A stretch of 64,000 nucleotides of DNA, from assembly GCA_033296885.1 (NCBI GenBank), contig MU863956.1, positions 1 through 64,000 on the forward strand. The letters are read 5' to 3'. Shown here in pieces: positions 9,934 through 22,196 of this stretch. A model generated the notes under the pieces. That model searched no databases, was not told the DNA's origin, and saw only the letters and a list, made by a program, of their open reading frames with translations. The stretch is from Triangularia verruculosa. Taxonomy: Eukaryota; Ascomycota; Sordariomycetes; Sordariales; Podosporaceae. Each line of letters begins with the position of its first letter. Positions within the stretch are counted from its first letter, which is position 1. Position numbers and translations under genes: made by a program.

Positions 9934-11864
9934 GAATTCTCTGGTCTCTTTTCTACGCTCTCAGTTATGCCGTCTCCTCGTCGCTGATTTCGGGGTCTTT
10001 TGTTGGGCGTTTGATGTTCATGGCTGCAACCAGAATGATAACCGTTGCCGCCATTAATCAAGACAAGACTGCCATACGTGATGTTAGCAGTCCTTGTATT
10101 CTCCTTTTTGTGGTGAACTATTCTTAGGAAATAGGAATAACCAGAATGACTCCTTACAGAATGCAAGAATGCGTCCCACTCGTGAGCATAGTGGAGGATG
10201 CATCTTTGAAGTGCTGCAGATCAGAAGGTGAATCGATTTTCAGCAATTATCGACCGTAAGATATGGGAAAACCACAATAGGCCAACAACGCGGGGCCCAT
10301 CAATTACAAGTGGTATCGTTGGAGTTGGGGATGTTGTCATTCGATCGTCTTGGATTGCCTCCTGCGGTTTGCGGGTCGACTACCACAGCCCCTGGAGGGA
10401 AAGTGTCCCTGGTCCTGCATCTGGTGGGTCACAGGCATTGCAGAAAGGAGGGGGGACATGCAACGGACCACTCTCAAAAATACAAGTTTATGGAGGGTGA
10501 CGTAGTAGCTAAGAGTTTGCATCAGATGAAAAGAATAATAAGCTCCCATGGGAGACAACACCTAGGATCTAGTGAATCTCCTTTTACTCTACCACTATCT
10601 CGTGCTGGTTCTGGGGCCCGAGGCGTGGGGCTGAGTTGTTGCCATGTCGTAGATGCATTGGCAGGGGTCAGGTTGTTACACAGCAGCTTGCCAGTCATTT
10701 TGCAGGAACAGCCTAAACCCCATTTGACATTCGGTCTCATCACTCTGGCTCTTTTCGACAGTCGGCAAGCGTCAACCTGTGTTCTCACCTTGGACTCTCC
10801 TCGGGCGAGCCAAGAAATCAGCAAGCCTCATCACAGTATGACTGAGGGTTTCAAACCAACGGTTCCGAAAACCGCTCTTTAGAAGGTACCGATTTCCGTT
10901 TTGGGTATTCGGGAGAAACAATGACTATGAAGCTAGTTCTATAGGATCTTGGGTATGTCATCAAGAGTCAGTAAAGGCTTTGGAGACAATGGTTTGTCGA
11001 GGCGTGTTTGATATCTTATAAAAAGAAACCGTGCTCCGAAATCTGGGTTGAATTTTGTACCCCTTTTCAGACGGAGGCACATTCTACCAAACATTCATGC
11101 CATGCAAAGCCCGAAATTGTACCCCAACAAAGCCACTTCACAGACCGAACAAATCCCAGCTCCAAGACTGGTCAGGACGCGAGCAAGATCCTCGTACAAC
11201 TGCAAGCTTATGGAGGGAGCCCATATCCAGCTAGACAGGGGGGACAATATGCATCGTGACAGGTATGACCTTTGATATCCTGCAGCAATGGAGGGTCGGT
11301 AATTGATATTGACCCAAAGATCCTCGTTGAGCCGGGCCTCACCGACACCGTCGCCGTACGCCGTGGAAGATGACCTCTTGGGTATGGGTGCTTGGGCATC
11401 CACAATCCCATATCCAGAAGTTCCAACATCTTCGGTCAGGGTAGACACGGCACAGCGTGGCATCCCAGATAGCGCGAGGGCAAGATTACTATTGTGCGGC
11501 CAGTACATTCACGACATCAGGATGCTCTCCAGCAGTTCGCAACCGAACACTGTGGGGATGCCTTATGACGCAAGAAATAGAATCAGCCTAGAACAACACG
11601 TGCGAGTCGAGAGAAGACGTGTCGAATATGGCATGTTGGAACGTTACCTGGAGGAACCATGTGGGCTTCTGATTTCTATTGATAGTAAGCGAACAGAAGG
11701 TCATGACGGATGAGTACGGATAATGTTAGCGGTTTTCTTGTCAGGAACATCAACACACATGATGATTGAACATGGAAGGGAACCTTCTCAATGGCAGGGT
11801 TGATAAGGTGTCTTGGTACTTTCCAGTTAACGAAACGTATGGGGTTCGTATTGCCAATGAACTG
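9934..11864. other. Unassigned 1.9 kb between dioxygenase and acetyltransferase
   Basis: Several open frames of 70-190 codons lie on both strands, but none shows a domain, signal peptide or convincing codon pattern. A short similarity (ACAAGTTTATGGAGGG near 10485, CAAGCTTATGGAGGG near 11203) is too brief to call a repeat. Confidence 0.45.
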
Positions 11865-12636
11865 TCAGAAGGCCTTTTCCAAAGCGTCGATAACCACGTG
11901 CTCCTCCTCTCCATCCACTCGGGCAGTATCGGTGCCAACAAAAACATAGCCAAGTTCCTCGTACAGCTTCCTGCCCATCGGACTGGCCATTACCGTCAAG
12001 ATCCATCCGCCTCTCCTGGCCGACTCGTCCACACCCCAGTTACACAGTCTGGTTGCAGCACCACGTCGACGAAAGTCGGGATGCGTGACGAGCATCCAAA
12101 GATGGAGCTGTTCTTCCCCATACGACTCAAAGCATTTCGCAAAGGCACGCTGCATAGCAGCTGCGTATGCCTTCATGTGCTTCTTGTTGCCGTCTCGTCG
12201 TTCATCAATGTAAAGGTCTAGATCATGTTACATGACATCAGCCAGCAAGCTAGCATGTGAACGAAACATACTTACCTCCGCCTTTGGCCTTGATGTGGAC
12301 AGCAGTATCCCAAACCCCGACAGCGACGGGCAAATCGTGTAGGCCAGCCTCCTCATTGGTTACCGTCACGACGTTGAAGGCAAATTTCTCGGGCTGCTCT
12401 AGGTATTCCTCATACTGGCGTCTTGTGTACTTCCAAAAGTCATCAGCGTATTCTTCCCGGTATGGAAACTTGTAATCGCAGCCAGGATCGTCGGGGAAGC
12501 CAGCCTGGATGACCCGAGTGATGGCATCAAGGTCGTCCTTGGTGGCTTCCCGCATGGCAAGAGTCTCGGTGCCATAGCGCTCTCGATATAATTCGTCAGA
12601 CCCGCCGCCCATGGTTATGTCAGCGTTCCCTGTCAA
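11865..12636 (-). pseudogene. GNAT N-acetyltransferase with a frameshift
   Basis: The first exon (12636-12276) encodes the N-terminal GNAT region and ends at a good GTAAGT donor in phase 1. The acceptor CTAG before 12218 opens family-like sequence DLYIDERRDGN. The frame then breaks at about 12172-12182 (AAGAAGGCACATG), where one base is in excess or two are missing. The remainder, ending at 11865, continues in another frame with the acetyl-CoA-binding segment THPDFRRRGAATRLCNWG. In the first frame translation would end about 14 codons after the break, without the cofactor site. No alternative splice pair I tried keeps both halves in frame and preserves the conserved residues. It is a recent pseudogene, a sequencing or assembly error, or an unusual splice. 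The substrate is unknown. Confidence 0.65.
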
Positions 12637-13640
12637 GACCGGTCAGGCGATGAGGAAAGGTGTGGTGGGTGGACCTTGGCAGGCTGAGCCACCAGGTACA
12701 GAGCGAGACTCGGACTTGTGTGAATGTGAATTCTGCCTCGAGAGCCAAGAGAAATTCCAATTGCCTCTTTGGAAGAGTTTCAAGTCTGGGACTGAGGCGC
12801 AGGGAACGTGGCCGCCTTGAATTGGATTTCTCAGAGCCTTCTTGTACCGCAGTCGTTGCCTGAAAAGATGGCGGGCGGTGGGCAAACATGTGATTGGGTC
12901 CCGTCCTGCAGATTCCCACTTGCCCTGCTCCCCGTCGCCGAATGCTTGAACAGGGAATCGGGTGGTGGCAGTGGCCGACTACCGAATTGGGTAATCGGCC
13001 TCAAAGTGTTGACCGGGCGTGCCAAGACCTACGTCGCCACAAGAAAATAAAGACAAGTACAAGCAATCGACGCTTTCAAAGATAGTCGCTCGGCCTCGGG
13101 TGGGAGGTCATCAAACATAAATAAGGATAGGTGTAAGCCCTGAAAAATGCTTAAAAAAAAGTATCAAAGAGTAATTGTACATGTGTTCAAAGATCGTTAA
13201 TAAATTTATGTAAAGGACAATTGACGTGTTGTAAAAAATGTTAAATGGCTGTTGCGTAGGTCGCACTCCTTAATTTTCTGTCCACAGCTTGGTACCTCCC
13301 GTAATTCCATCCCCGCTGGAGCTGGGCAAACTGAGGGGTCGTCATCACACACCATATCGAATGCTGTCGCACAAGCAGATCATGGCTTCATCGCCCCGAT
13401 TACAAAGTCTCACCTGCAGCGATGGTGCTCTGGAGCCTCGTGGGCCCTGATCCACCTTCCTCGTTTGTCCGGCCCAGCATCCCGACCACAAATATCTGGA
13501 TCAACAAACCGCACCTTGTGCCATCACGCGGTTTTATCTCCCTGTCTGGTATCTTTATTCGAGGTCCAAACTGCCGGGTTTCTTTGGAGCGTCAATAGTC
13601 AAGTTGCATTTGGAATTTCCCACAGCCCACATTACGCAAC
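12637..13640. promoter_or_regulatory. Divergent acetyltransferase/regulator intergenic region
   Basis: One kilobase between divergent start codons. An AT-rich patch at about 13110-13250 (several TTAAA, ATAAAT and poly-A stretches) is the main feature. No gene seen. Confidence 0.45.
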
Positions 13641-16021
13641 ATGCTCCCGTACACACCGCCGCTCGGTGAGGTCGACAGACGTGAGGAAATGCCAGAGGAG
13701 AGATGGTCACCATGGGCACCACTTTCGCTCTACCCAGAGCAGAATACAGCCATGTTTGAATTCCCTCTCTTCCCCGCTCTCCCGGTTTCTTTTCCTTTCT
13801 CGGGTACTCAGACGGTCGATGCTCCTCTCCAGCATTCCGATTTGGACGAGCTCTTCCCTCAGAATAGCGCTTTTGTTCTCGATACTGGCTTCGACGAGCT
13901 ATTTCCCGACATCTACCAGCCAGGCCCAATTGATATCTTGGAGAAGAATGAGCAACACCAACCTGTGATATCTGAAGTGGAGGTCTGTGATTCGTTTGAC
14001 GGTGCTCTGGATGATCAGTCTCTGCTCGACTTGGTAACCCCTTTGGAGTTCTCTCCTGGAGAACCTGCCTTTCGTCCACTTCAATCATCGCCACTCCCGC
14101 CGATTCAATCCAGTATCGAAAATTATAGCCTCGACACCCTCGACCTCCCGTCTCAAACCCTCTCCTCATCTCCCAAGACAGCTACGTCCAAGACCCTGTC
14201 CGCGTCGCCGAACACTATTGCCTCCGAGACATTGTCTCCCAGGGATAGTCCATCCAAGGCAGGCCAGTCAGTGAAGTCTGCCCAGGAGGTTCAGATTGTC
14301 CAGTATGACCCCAGCAAGTCCACAAAGAGGACCCCGAAACCGAACCATGTTCGCAGCAGGAGACCTCCAGGCAAGGAAGGACAGTCTCGCTCGGTGATCA
14401 TCCGCAGGGATGTACTAAAGGCAGACAAGGTACAACCCTACCCGAGATCATAATCATCATGTACAAGAACTGACTATACCTTCAGGCTTCAGTGATATCA
14501 AGAAAAAACGATGCCAATGGCAAACTGATCTCCGAAGAGGCAATCTGGGGGAAAGAACAGATAGTGCGCAGAGTGGCCAGCCGGGCCGATAAACAGAACG
14601 CTCGTTACAACCGAGAACATGGGGCATGTGAGACGTGCAGGCGAATGAAATTACAGGTGGGTTCAAGAGATGCCTGCGGCACTGACTCCTCAGAAGAGAG
14701 TCTCACTGACTGCTTCCAGTGCGTTCAAATGCAACGCCAGTACACTCCATGTGTTCGCTGCCTGAACAAATTCTTCAAAGATCTCAAGAAGATGCGAAAC
14801 GGAAGTCCAGTCATAATCCAGCCATGTCTGAGAATCGAGATTCTGGGTCTTCCCCTCCACCGAAAAGGGCCAACAAAGTACTCGGAGCTTGACATATGGC
14901 TCCCCCAGAAGCAAGCTCAGCTGGAGTGGTATACGTACGACAGCACCACACGAGAGCTAAAGCTCACACAGGGCTTTGGGGAAGGGACAGAGAATGCGCT
15001 ACGTCTCAGGGTATCAAGATTCGAGCCTGGACCTGGTGACCGGACTGCATACTTCTGGACGGACGAGAAGACCGGACTGTTACGTTCCATGGAAATGCCT
15101 CCTTACTTCATCGGCGACATGGATGCAGCCAAGGCCAACATACTGGAGTTTCTTCGCAAGTCCCGTGCCATATACATCGACTCCCTTCTCGGGGATGCCA
15201 GCTCCATCACCCGCAAGACCTTCGAGTCTGCCCTGAGGTTCTCGGCCTTTGGTCAGGTACGCTACCATCTGCACTTTCTTGAATAATCCTGCTAACCTCG
15301 TCCGTAGAGTAAACTCGTATCGCTTGCCCTCGACACTTGGGTTGCCGCACGCTTCATCGAAAGCCACTGGAAGGTCTTTGAGGGAGGAGAGGAAATTGGT
15401 GCTTACCCAACTACCGAGCCCGGACATCCCTACGACGGATTTATTCCAGTCACGCCGATTATGGATACCCAGCTTGACAACCTGGTGATAGCAGATCTCT
15501 TGGCACCAATGAGAGAAGAACTCTTGAGGAGGCTCAAGGCCAAAATCGACGAGAAGGACCGTTCAAACTGGCTAGAGATTTACCTCACCCTTTTCGTCAT
15601 GATGTCCAACACCGGCTGGATCATCAAGGACATGATCGCCATGACAACCTGGAAAGGACTCAAGATGGGTAACCGCGGTGGGCAGTTGACAAGAGGCTAC
15701 ATCCATGCTTGCAAGACTCTGCTGTCATACTTTCATTACGCTTGCTACGGCTCTTTCCCTTTGACCATCCCATCAGATGAACTTAGGACAGGCAACCACA
15801 ATATGACGCCAGACCAGATCGAGTACATGGCGTATGTGCAACAAGAGCTATCCCGGCCAAATTCCAAGCATGTTGACTGGAGAAATCTCGACATGTACAA
15901 GGACGATGAGTATTGGACTCACCAGTTACTGTGCAAAGATTGGGAGGGTGATACCGCTTACACAGCTGGCCCGATTGATGACTTTGATGAGGACGACTTT
16001 CTTTCTTCTTCCACTACTTGA
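13641..16021 (+). CDS. Zn-cluster-like fungal transcription regulator
   Basis: Four exons: 13641-14429, 14486-14656, 14720-15256 and 15308-16021, with introns of 56, 63 and 51 bases, giving 736 residues. The first 260 residues are acidic and Ser/Pro-rich with repeated DELFP units, like an activation region. A basic stretch follows (RSRRPPGKEG). A Cys cluster crosses the second intron: C311, C314, C321, C331 and C334 (CETCRRMKLQ, then CVQMQRQYTPCVRC). This resembles a GAL4-type Zn2Cys6 cluster, but the sixth Cys is not at the usual distance. The rest is helical and Trp-containing with an acidic tail (DDFDEDDF). It probably acts in the nucleus as a DNA-binding regulator. It converges on the epimerase gene 139 bases away. 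Targets are unknown. Confidence 0.7.
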
Positions 16022-16160
16022 GTGTACATCACAGCTAAGATCACTTCAGCTTCTACTACATTTGGGTTCAGACAGACATTCATTATATTTGGTCACCATT
16101 CAAATGACGTTTCAAGAGAAATGAATCAAAACGCCTTATCCATGCATCTGGTAATCACTG

Positions 16161-17256
16161 CTACTGCTCCCTAATGGTATAAACCCCCGTACTCACATCA
16201 TGATACCCCAACTTCCCAACCCGACCCGTCAACTCACTCCGCCACTCCCTCCCCTCCTTCACCATCCGCACTGCCCTTTCGAACGTATACACGGCCTCCC
16301 ACCCCAGCTCCCGCCTCGCCAAATCACCATCATAAACCCGATCTACCCTCTGCAAAAACTTCCACCCCTTCCCCCCAAACACCTCCCCCACCCCCGCCAC
16401 CGCCCTCTCATACTCGCCCCCCGCATCCCTATCCAACCCCTCCAGCACCCCAACCCCCTTTTCAAAAATCGTCGGCGCAGAAATGATATACCTCCCCCAC
16501 TTTCCCTTCAGCCCCGGCCCCTTCTCCATCCCCTTCACACAAGCCCCCACCACGTCAGCAATATCCACCCTCCTATACCCCAACTCCAACACCTTTAGGT
16601 TATCATCCCCCATACTCCCCCTCCTCTCCTCATCGTCATCCCCCTCCGGAAAAAACCTGCTCGTCCGCAGCACCACCACCGGAAGCCCATACTCCTTATT
16701 CACCAACTCGCACACATCCTCCGCCGCAACTTTCGTCACGCCATAGATGTTCTTCGGCTTGGGCGTGACGCTCTCGTTAATCCACACGGCCGGAAGCCCC
16801 GGCGCTGTAGTCAGACTGCCCCCAAACGCAGATGTAGTAGAGACGAAAACAAACGTCTTGACGCCGCCGTGGGCAACGCTCGCCTCGAGCAGGTTCAGCG
16901 TGCCGGTGATGTTGGTGGCAATGAAGTCGGACTTGGTGTGAGAGCAGATGTGCGGTTTGTGGAGCGTGGCGGTGTGGATCACAAATGAAATGTCGGGGTG
17001 GAGTGTGGTGAGGACGGACGACACAAAGTCAGGGTCGGCGATGGATCCGACGTGGGTGGTGAGAGGGCTGGGCTTGATGTCTGTTTGTGCACTCAAGGTC
17101 AGCTTCCGCGTCAGGGGTGTATAGATGGAGAAAGAAAAGCGGAAAGTACATACCAATGCCAATCGGAGTGTACCCGTAGTCTGACAGGGTAAGCATGAGC
17201 GCCTTGCCCAGATGGCCCGACGAACCGGTAACCAGAACCTTTGCTTGACAAGACAT
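16161..17256 (-). CDS. NAD-dependent epimerase/dehydratase-like extended SDR
   Basis: Two exons, 17256-17154 and 17080-16161, split by a 73-base intron (GTATGT donor, phase 1), give 340 residues. The N-terminal Rossmann motif is GSSGHLG. The catalytic Tyr-Lys pair is YGVTK, with VSTTSAFGG supplying the upstream Ser/Thr. This is the extended short-chain dehydrogenase family, which includes sugar-nucleotide epimerases and NAD(P)-dependent reductases. The start was chosen at the Met eleven residues before the dinucleotide motif; an in-frame Met eleven codons further upstream is possible. The gene lies downstream of glutamine synthetase on the same strand, 413 bases away, with no evidence of a shared transcript. 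Substrate unknown. Confidence 0.8.
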
Positions 17257-17669
17257 TTCAATTTCGATGTTGATTCGAACGGAAACCACACCTCAGAAAT
17301 CGGCTTTCAAATCCAGAATATGATTGATCCTGTATATGGATGATCCTCGGTGACTCATGCCGGCACTCAAGATGCCAAGCTTCCACTGACAGCCCTGGTC
17401 CATGTTGACAGAAAGAGATGGATACCGTCCCGAAAGGGAAATATATTGCCGACTTACACGCTGCAAGCGAGTAAGCGACAGCACAAATGGCTTTTCATCG
17501 CTAAATTCTCATACTACATGGTCATTCTACCCTCACCCATGACGAAAAGACTGCAAGATCAAATGAGAAGCCTCATCTTGAATTCCCGAACGCCGATAAT
17601 AATTTCCCTCCTATACACGAAGTGGCAGTCGAATCGAAATGGTATCGTTGATAAAATGATGTGCTGCGT
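17257..17669. other. Epimerase promoter and glutamine synthetase 3' region
   Basis: A 413-base gap between two minus-strand genes. It presumably contains the glutamine synthetase 3' UTR and the epimerase promoter. No further gene seen. Confidence 0.5.
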
Positions 17670-19290
17670 TTAAACAGCACCGAAGCAACTGTGTCAGGTT
17701 AGTTTGCGGTCCTCTTTCAAAGCGAGATAAGATAGAACATACGTCTCCATAATGATGCCAGTAATCTGGTAAGGGTCAGCGTTGGAGGCTGGGCGACGAT
17801 CCTCAAAGTAGCCGTAGCCCTTGGCGGCGCATTCTCTTGGGATACGGATGGAGCAGCCGCGGTTGGCAACACCGTATGAGAACTGATCAATAGCACCGGT
17901 CTCGTGTTTTCCGGTGAGACGCTTCTCATTATCCTCGCCGTAGACAGCAATGTGCTCCGCGTGCCTCTTGCCGAGCTTCTCGATGGCAGCCTCGATGTAC
18001 TTCATGCCACCCTACAGTCACAGTTGTCAGCGTATACTCGCAGCGGCAAGTTACCCGTCTCCAAACATGTATCGTACCTCTTCACGCATCTCCTTGGTAG
18101 AGAAGTTGGAGTGGAGACCAGCGCCGTTCCAGTCGCCAGGAATAGGCTTGGGGTGAACGGAAACCTTGGCGCCGAACTCCTCGGCAATCCGGTGCAAAAG
18201 GAATCTGGCGAGCCAGAGATGGTCACCCATCTCGATGCCGAGGCAGGGGCCAACCTGAAACTCCCACTGGGCGGCTGTTGTGCATGTTAGCAATCTTGTG
18301 TCTAACGTCGTACAGCGTCACGTGAAAACATACGCATGACCTCGGCGTTGGTGCCAGAGATCTTCACACCGGCGTACAAGCAGGCACGGTAATGAGCCTC
18401 GACAATGTCACGCTGCACAACCTTGCCGGCACCCACACCGCAGTAGTAAGGACCCTGAGGGGCGGGGAAACCGTTCTTGGGCCTGGGGCCAAATCAGCAT
18501 CTGTCTCACGTTGCTCCGAGACACATATTTCAAGGAGAACATACCAGCCATAGGGACGGTCGTTGAGGTCGAGGAGGGTGTATTCTTGCTCAAGGCCAAA
18601 CCAGGGCTCATGAACGGCGTGGGCCTCCATCAGCTTGGCGGTCTCATGACGGAAGTTGTACTTGTTGGGGTTGCCATCGTTGTCAATGCATTCGGAAAGG
18701 ACGAGAATGTTGCCGCCGAGACGGAACGGATCGGGGAAAACCGATACGGGCTTCAGGTAGACATCTGAGTTGTCGCCAGGCGCCTGGCCGGTGGATGAAC
18801 CGTCAAAGTTCCAGATGGGAAGATCATCCGGCGTGTAGCCGCCCTCCTTCTCGTCGAGTGTCTGTTTTCGGGGGGGTTGGTAAGTATTCGATCGGGACTT
18901 GGGTCTTTGGTTCCGGAAACTCTGCTTACTCTTGACTTGGAACGGGTGCCGCCCTCGGAATCAATCCTAGACACATACTGTTAACGGCTGTTTTCCCCCC
19001 ATTGGTCCGATTTGGTTGGGGTTGCAGCAGCCACCGCGGTGCGGGGATTGAGCGGGACAGCGTGGGGGACTCACCAGATGTACTCGGCCATGATCTTCCC
19101 CCTCTGGTCCAGAGTCAGGAACTTCTGGAGCTGCGCGCCAATCAGTTAGCACGAGTCGCAAAAATAGCGGCGGGCTTGGCCGGCGCCAGAGTCAGAGTCG
19201 GGATCTGCTCACGTTCTGGGCATTGGAAAGGAAGGACTCGGTAGTCGCCTGCAGTTGTCGTCGAACATCGTGGTTAGCTTGGCTCTCCAT
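17670..19290 (-). CDS. Glutamine synthetase (GSII type)
   Basis: Eight exons: 19290-19213, 19130-19075, 18966-18930, 18861-18545, 18482-18334, 18274-18078, 18011-17743 and 17688-17670. They give 373 residues, the usual eukaryotic length. The enzyme joins glutamate and ammonia using ATP. Visible family blocks are DQRGKIMAEYIW, PIWNFDGSSTGQAPG, EPWFGLEQEYTLLD (metal-binding Glu), GPYYCGVGAGKVV, KPIPGDWNGAGLHSNFS, the ATP loop GKHETG and NRGCSIRIPR. The last exon holds only six codons and the stop; it replaces a 17-codon read-in from the intron and restores the standard ending METCFGAV. The start was chosen at 19290 because its context has a purine at -3; an in-frame ATG lies at 19311. Expected in the cytosol and probably under nitrogen control. 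Confidence 0.95.
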
Positions 19291-22196
19291 ATCACGTCGC
19301 GAGAATACCATTGGCGGCATTGTGCGCACGCATGGCATAGGCAACATAACCCATGTATAGGGCTGGTTGTAATATGCCAAGGCTGGAGTGTGTTGGCGGG
19401 GCCACATACCATGATTGCGGATGATGTGAGGGCACGGTGGGAGGACTGAGCTCAAACGTCGGAAATCTGGAAAATATGAAAGGATAGGGCGCAACGGTGT
19501 TCCCCGAGGTGGTTTGGGGCTTTTAATAAAGACTGCAGTGGGAAGATTTCATATGTAGGGGGGTTCGTCTGTCAGTGGCGATGGCAGGAATCGTGGGGTT
19601 TAAGCTTCAGCACCCGATAACGGACAGAGGCGCAATCAAACGCGGCGGCGCTGCTTGGTTTGCGACGAGATAAGGTAACAAGGTAAGAGTCCAGCCCCGC
19701 TTATCTTGGGGTGGCAGGTGGTTCATGGGTGATCGCGGGGTGAAAGCGGTGATAGCCTCCTGACAAAGACACCCAGGAAATGCATTCAGACACCCATTTG
19801 GGACTGGACGCGGTCGCATTCCAATATCTGGGGCTGAGTTTCCCGAGACAGGACCACCATCAGCACAACGAGGGGCAGAGGGGCACCCAAGCTTCCCCGG
19901 GGCTTCCCCTCGCATGCGGGATCCCACACCCAGGAGCCGCCTCCGAGCGGTAAGCTTATCGCCGCCAACCGATTGGCCAACGGCCTGCGCTGCATAATAC
20001 CTCCTCGTACACAACCAGCGCCCGACAAATGGGAGCTGCTGAATATCTAATTGTGATTTGTCGTTTTGTGCTCCAAACACTTTGCTCCATCAAGTCGCTG
20101 GCGAATGCAACCACGTTTCTTTTTCTACCGCGGTCCCTGTTTTTCTTTTACTCGATACCATTTGTTGCGCTGCATAGAGTCGAACATCCGGGGCACAAAC
20201 CTGTCGAGTCAGGAGTTGTCCCACCAACGACCCCCAAAAGCCCCCACTGTCTAGGTATCGTGAGGTGGGATGGGGATGGGCAAAACAACCCTAACCCCCA
20301 TCCGTGGCAAAATAAGGGGCCTGAAAAGGGGGGCTGTTCTCGATCCTCATCAGTGCCAAGGTCGACGGCAGACCATCATGAGGCATATAGTTGCAGGCAA
20401 CCAATAGCGACAGTGACGGAAATGCAGATACAAGAGCCAAAATAAATTTCTCATGTGCCTCTTTCCGCTTTCATCCCACTTTGATAGGTACTGAGACATG
20501 TGCCAATCACGAACAGCCTCACCCACCATTTGCCAACCGGCTCTGCCACCCAATATCGAACCTCCTGACACCAGCATATCAGTCCAACTGAGCCGGCGAG
20601 ATTGCGGCATCATGGTCTAGAGCTGCTGTTTCGGTTCATCCAGTCCACTAACTCGATTATCTCGAAGTCCTCATCTCTGGTCGATACAGAGTGACCGCTT
20701 TCTTGTTGTAATCATCAGCCCAGTTCGACAGCGATGGTTCAGTAGAGCCTCGAATTTCGCTTGCCGATGGTGACCCAGACCCAACTCTTCCACGGTCCTT
20801 TCGATTTCCACTTATTTTTCAACGCCAAAGGTCGTATGCGTCGCCAATATTCGATAATGATACCATCATAACTTATTTGACCCCTGATATTTTCAGTAAT
20901 CATACTTATCTTCCCCGTTGATTGCTGGCTTGTGGTAGAAGCAACAGCTCACTACAGGATCTCTCATAAAGGAAGTTTTCCACTCGACACCGAAACCAAA
21001 GTCGAAGAAGAAAATATTGTAACATTAGGGACCGCCTAAAGTAAGGTATACTGATTAGCTTAGGGTGGTCCTTTTCAATGGCCACATATCGTAGTTCAAT
21101 TCAACCTTCCAGTCTGCTAGTTCTAACACCAGAGTGTAATAGGTTTGCAGAGCCGCTCTCGGTCTGAACAAGAGCTTGGTCAAAGCAGTCGCTGTCAACA
21201 TGCCCGGATGCCTCGATAGGCGCATCCGCCCGATCCTTTTTCCTCCACGGTCCTGGCCGAAGCAAAAAAGGACAACCATATTTCGACGTTTCAACCAGAG
21301 AGTAAGTGCTTGTTCTGCAATAGTTCTAGACTTTCAAATTTTCGGGGGTGTTGCAAAGCGTACTGCGTTCTATGACCACCTACTGTGCTGGATTTCCCCC
21401 GTGATGAGCGCAAATGGTCAACATTACTGTGTGGGTTATACGGCCATTGACTCTATACTATAAGGCAGGCAGCTTGGCTTCACCATGAATATTTTTGAAG
21501 TCAAAGGACCACTCGCGACCTGGGCGCAACATTCCAGTACTCATTTCTCCGCCATTTTAGACTGGTCTGACTTGTGTAACAACGGATACAATGAGGTCAT
21601 ACTTGACAAACTCAGTATCCCATCCATGAAGGCTGGTGCTATCTTGATTTGTTGTGTTCGGGTTCAGGGCTTGGCATCTTGGTATGTGTGTCATTGCGAA
21701 GCAAGAGCATTGGCTGACAGATGGCAATTGTTGTCGGTTCTGCACTGGGAAGAATGAAATCCCACGAACAATTACACAGTAACCATTCCTAAATAATGAA
21801 TGCGCACTGTTGACATCTTTCCTTTTTTGAGTGTAAATGGCCCCAGTGTGACCAATCAGGTAGCGGCAATATGTTCCGACACCAAATGGTTCGATGCGGC
21901 CTTCAACATCGCACCACCTTGAGCCCATGCGTCATGGTCACACCACGCAACACCAAACTCCAGACTCCATTCTAGACTCCGGGACCCAAGTCGACAGAAT
22001 GCTTGAAAAGCACACCGTTTCCTCTTCCCCCTCGATATCTTGACTTCAGCAGCATCATTTGGTCTTCTTGGCCTCATTTTCCAACTCCGCAACCATCCCT
22101 GTCTTACCCCGGATCTCGGTTGTCCCCACTTATACTACCCTAAACAGCAACCATCCAACCTCATTCCTTCCGCAAGTCATCCGCAACCACATCACA
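19291..22196. promoter_or_regulatory. Divergent 2.9 kb between glutamine synthetase and protoglobin
   Basis: Both neighbours point away from this region, so it holds both promoters. A TATA-like TTTATTAAAAG lies on the minus strand near 19517-19530. Pyrimidine-rich stretches precede the protoglobin ATG. Open frames of up to 157 codons occur on both strands, but none has a recognisable domain. Confidence 0.45.

Noticed and set aside
16200..16598. Pro-rich plus-strand frame of 132 codons
   Set aside because: Antisense to the epimerase C-terminal half, caused by its strong C-ending codon bias.
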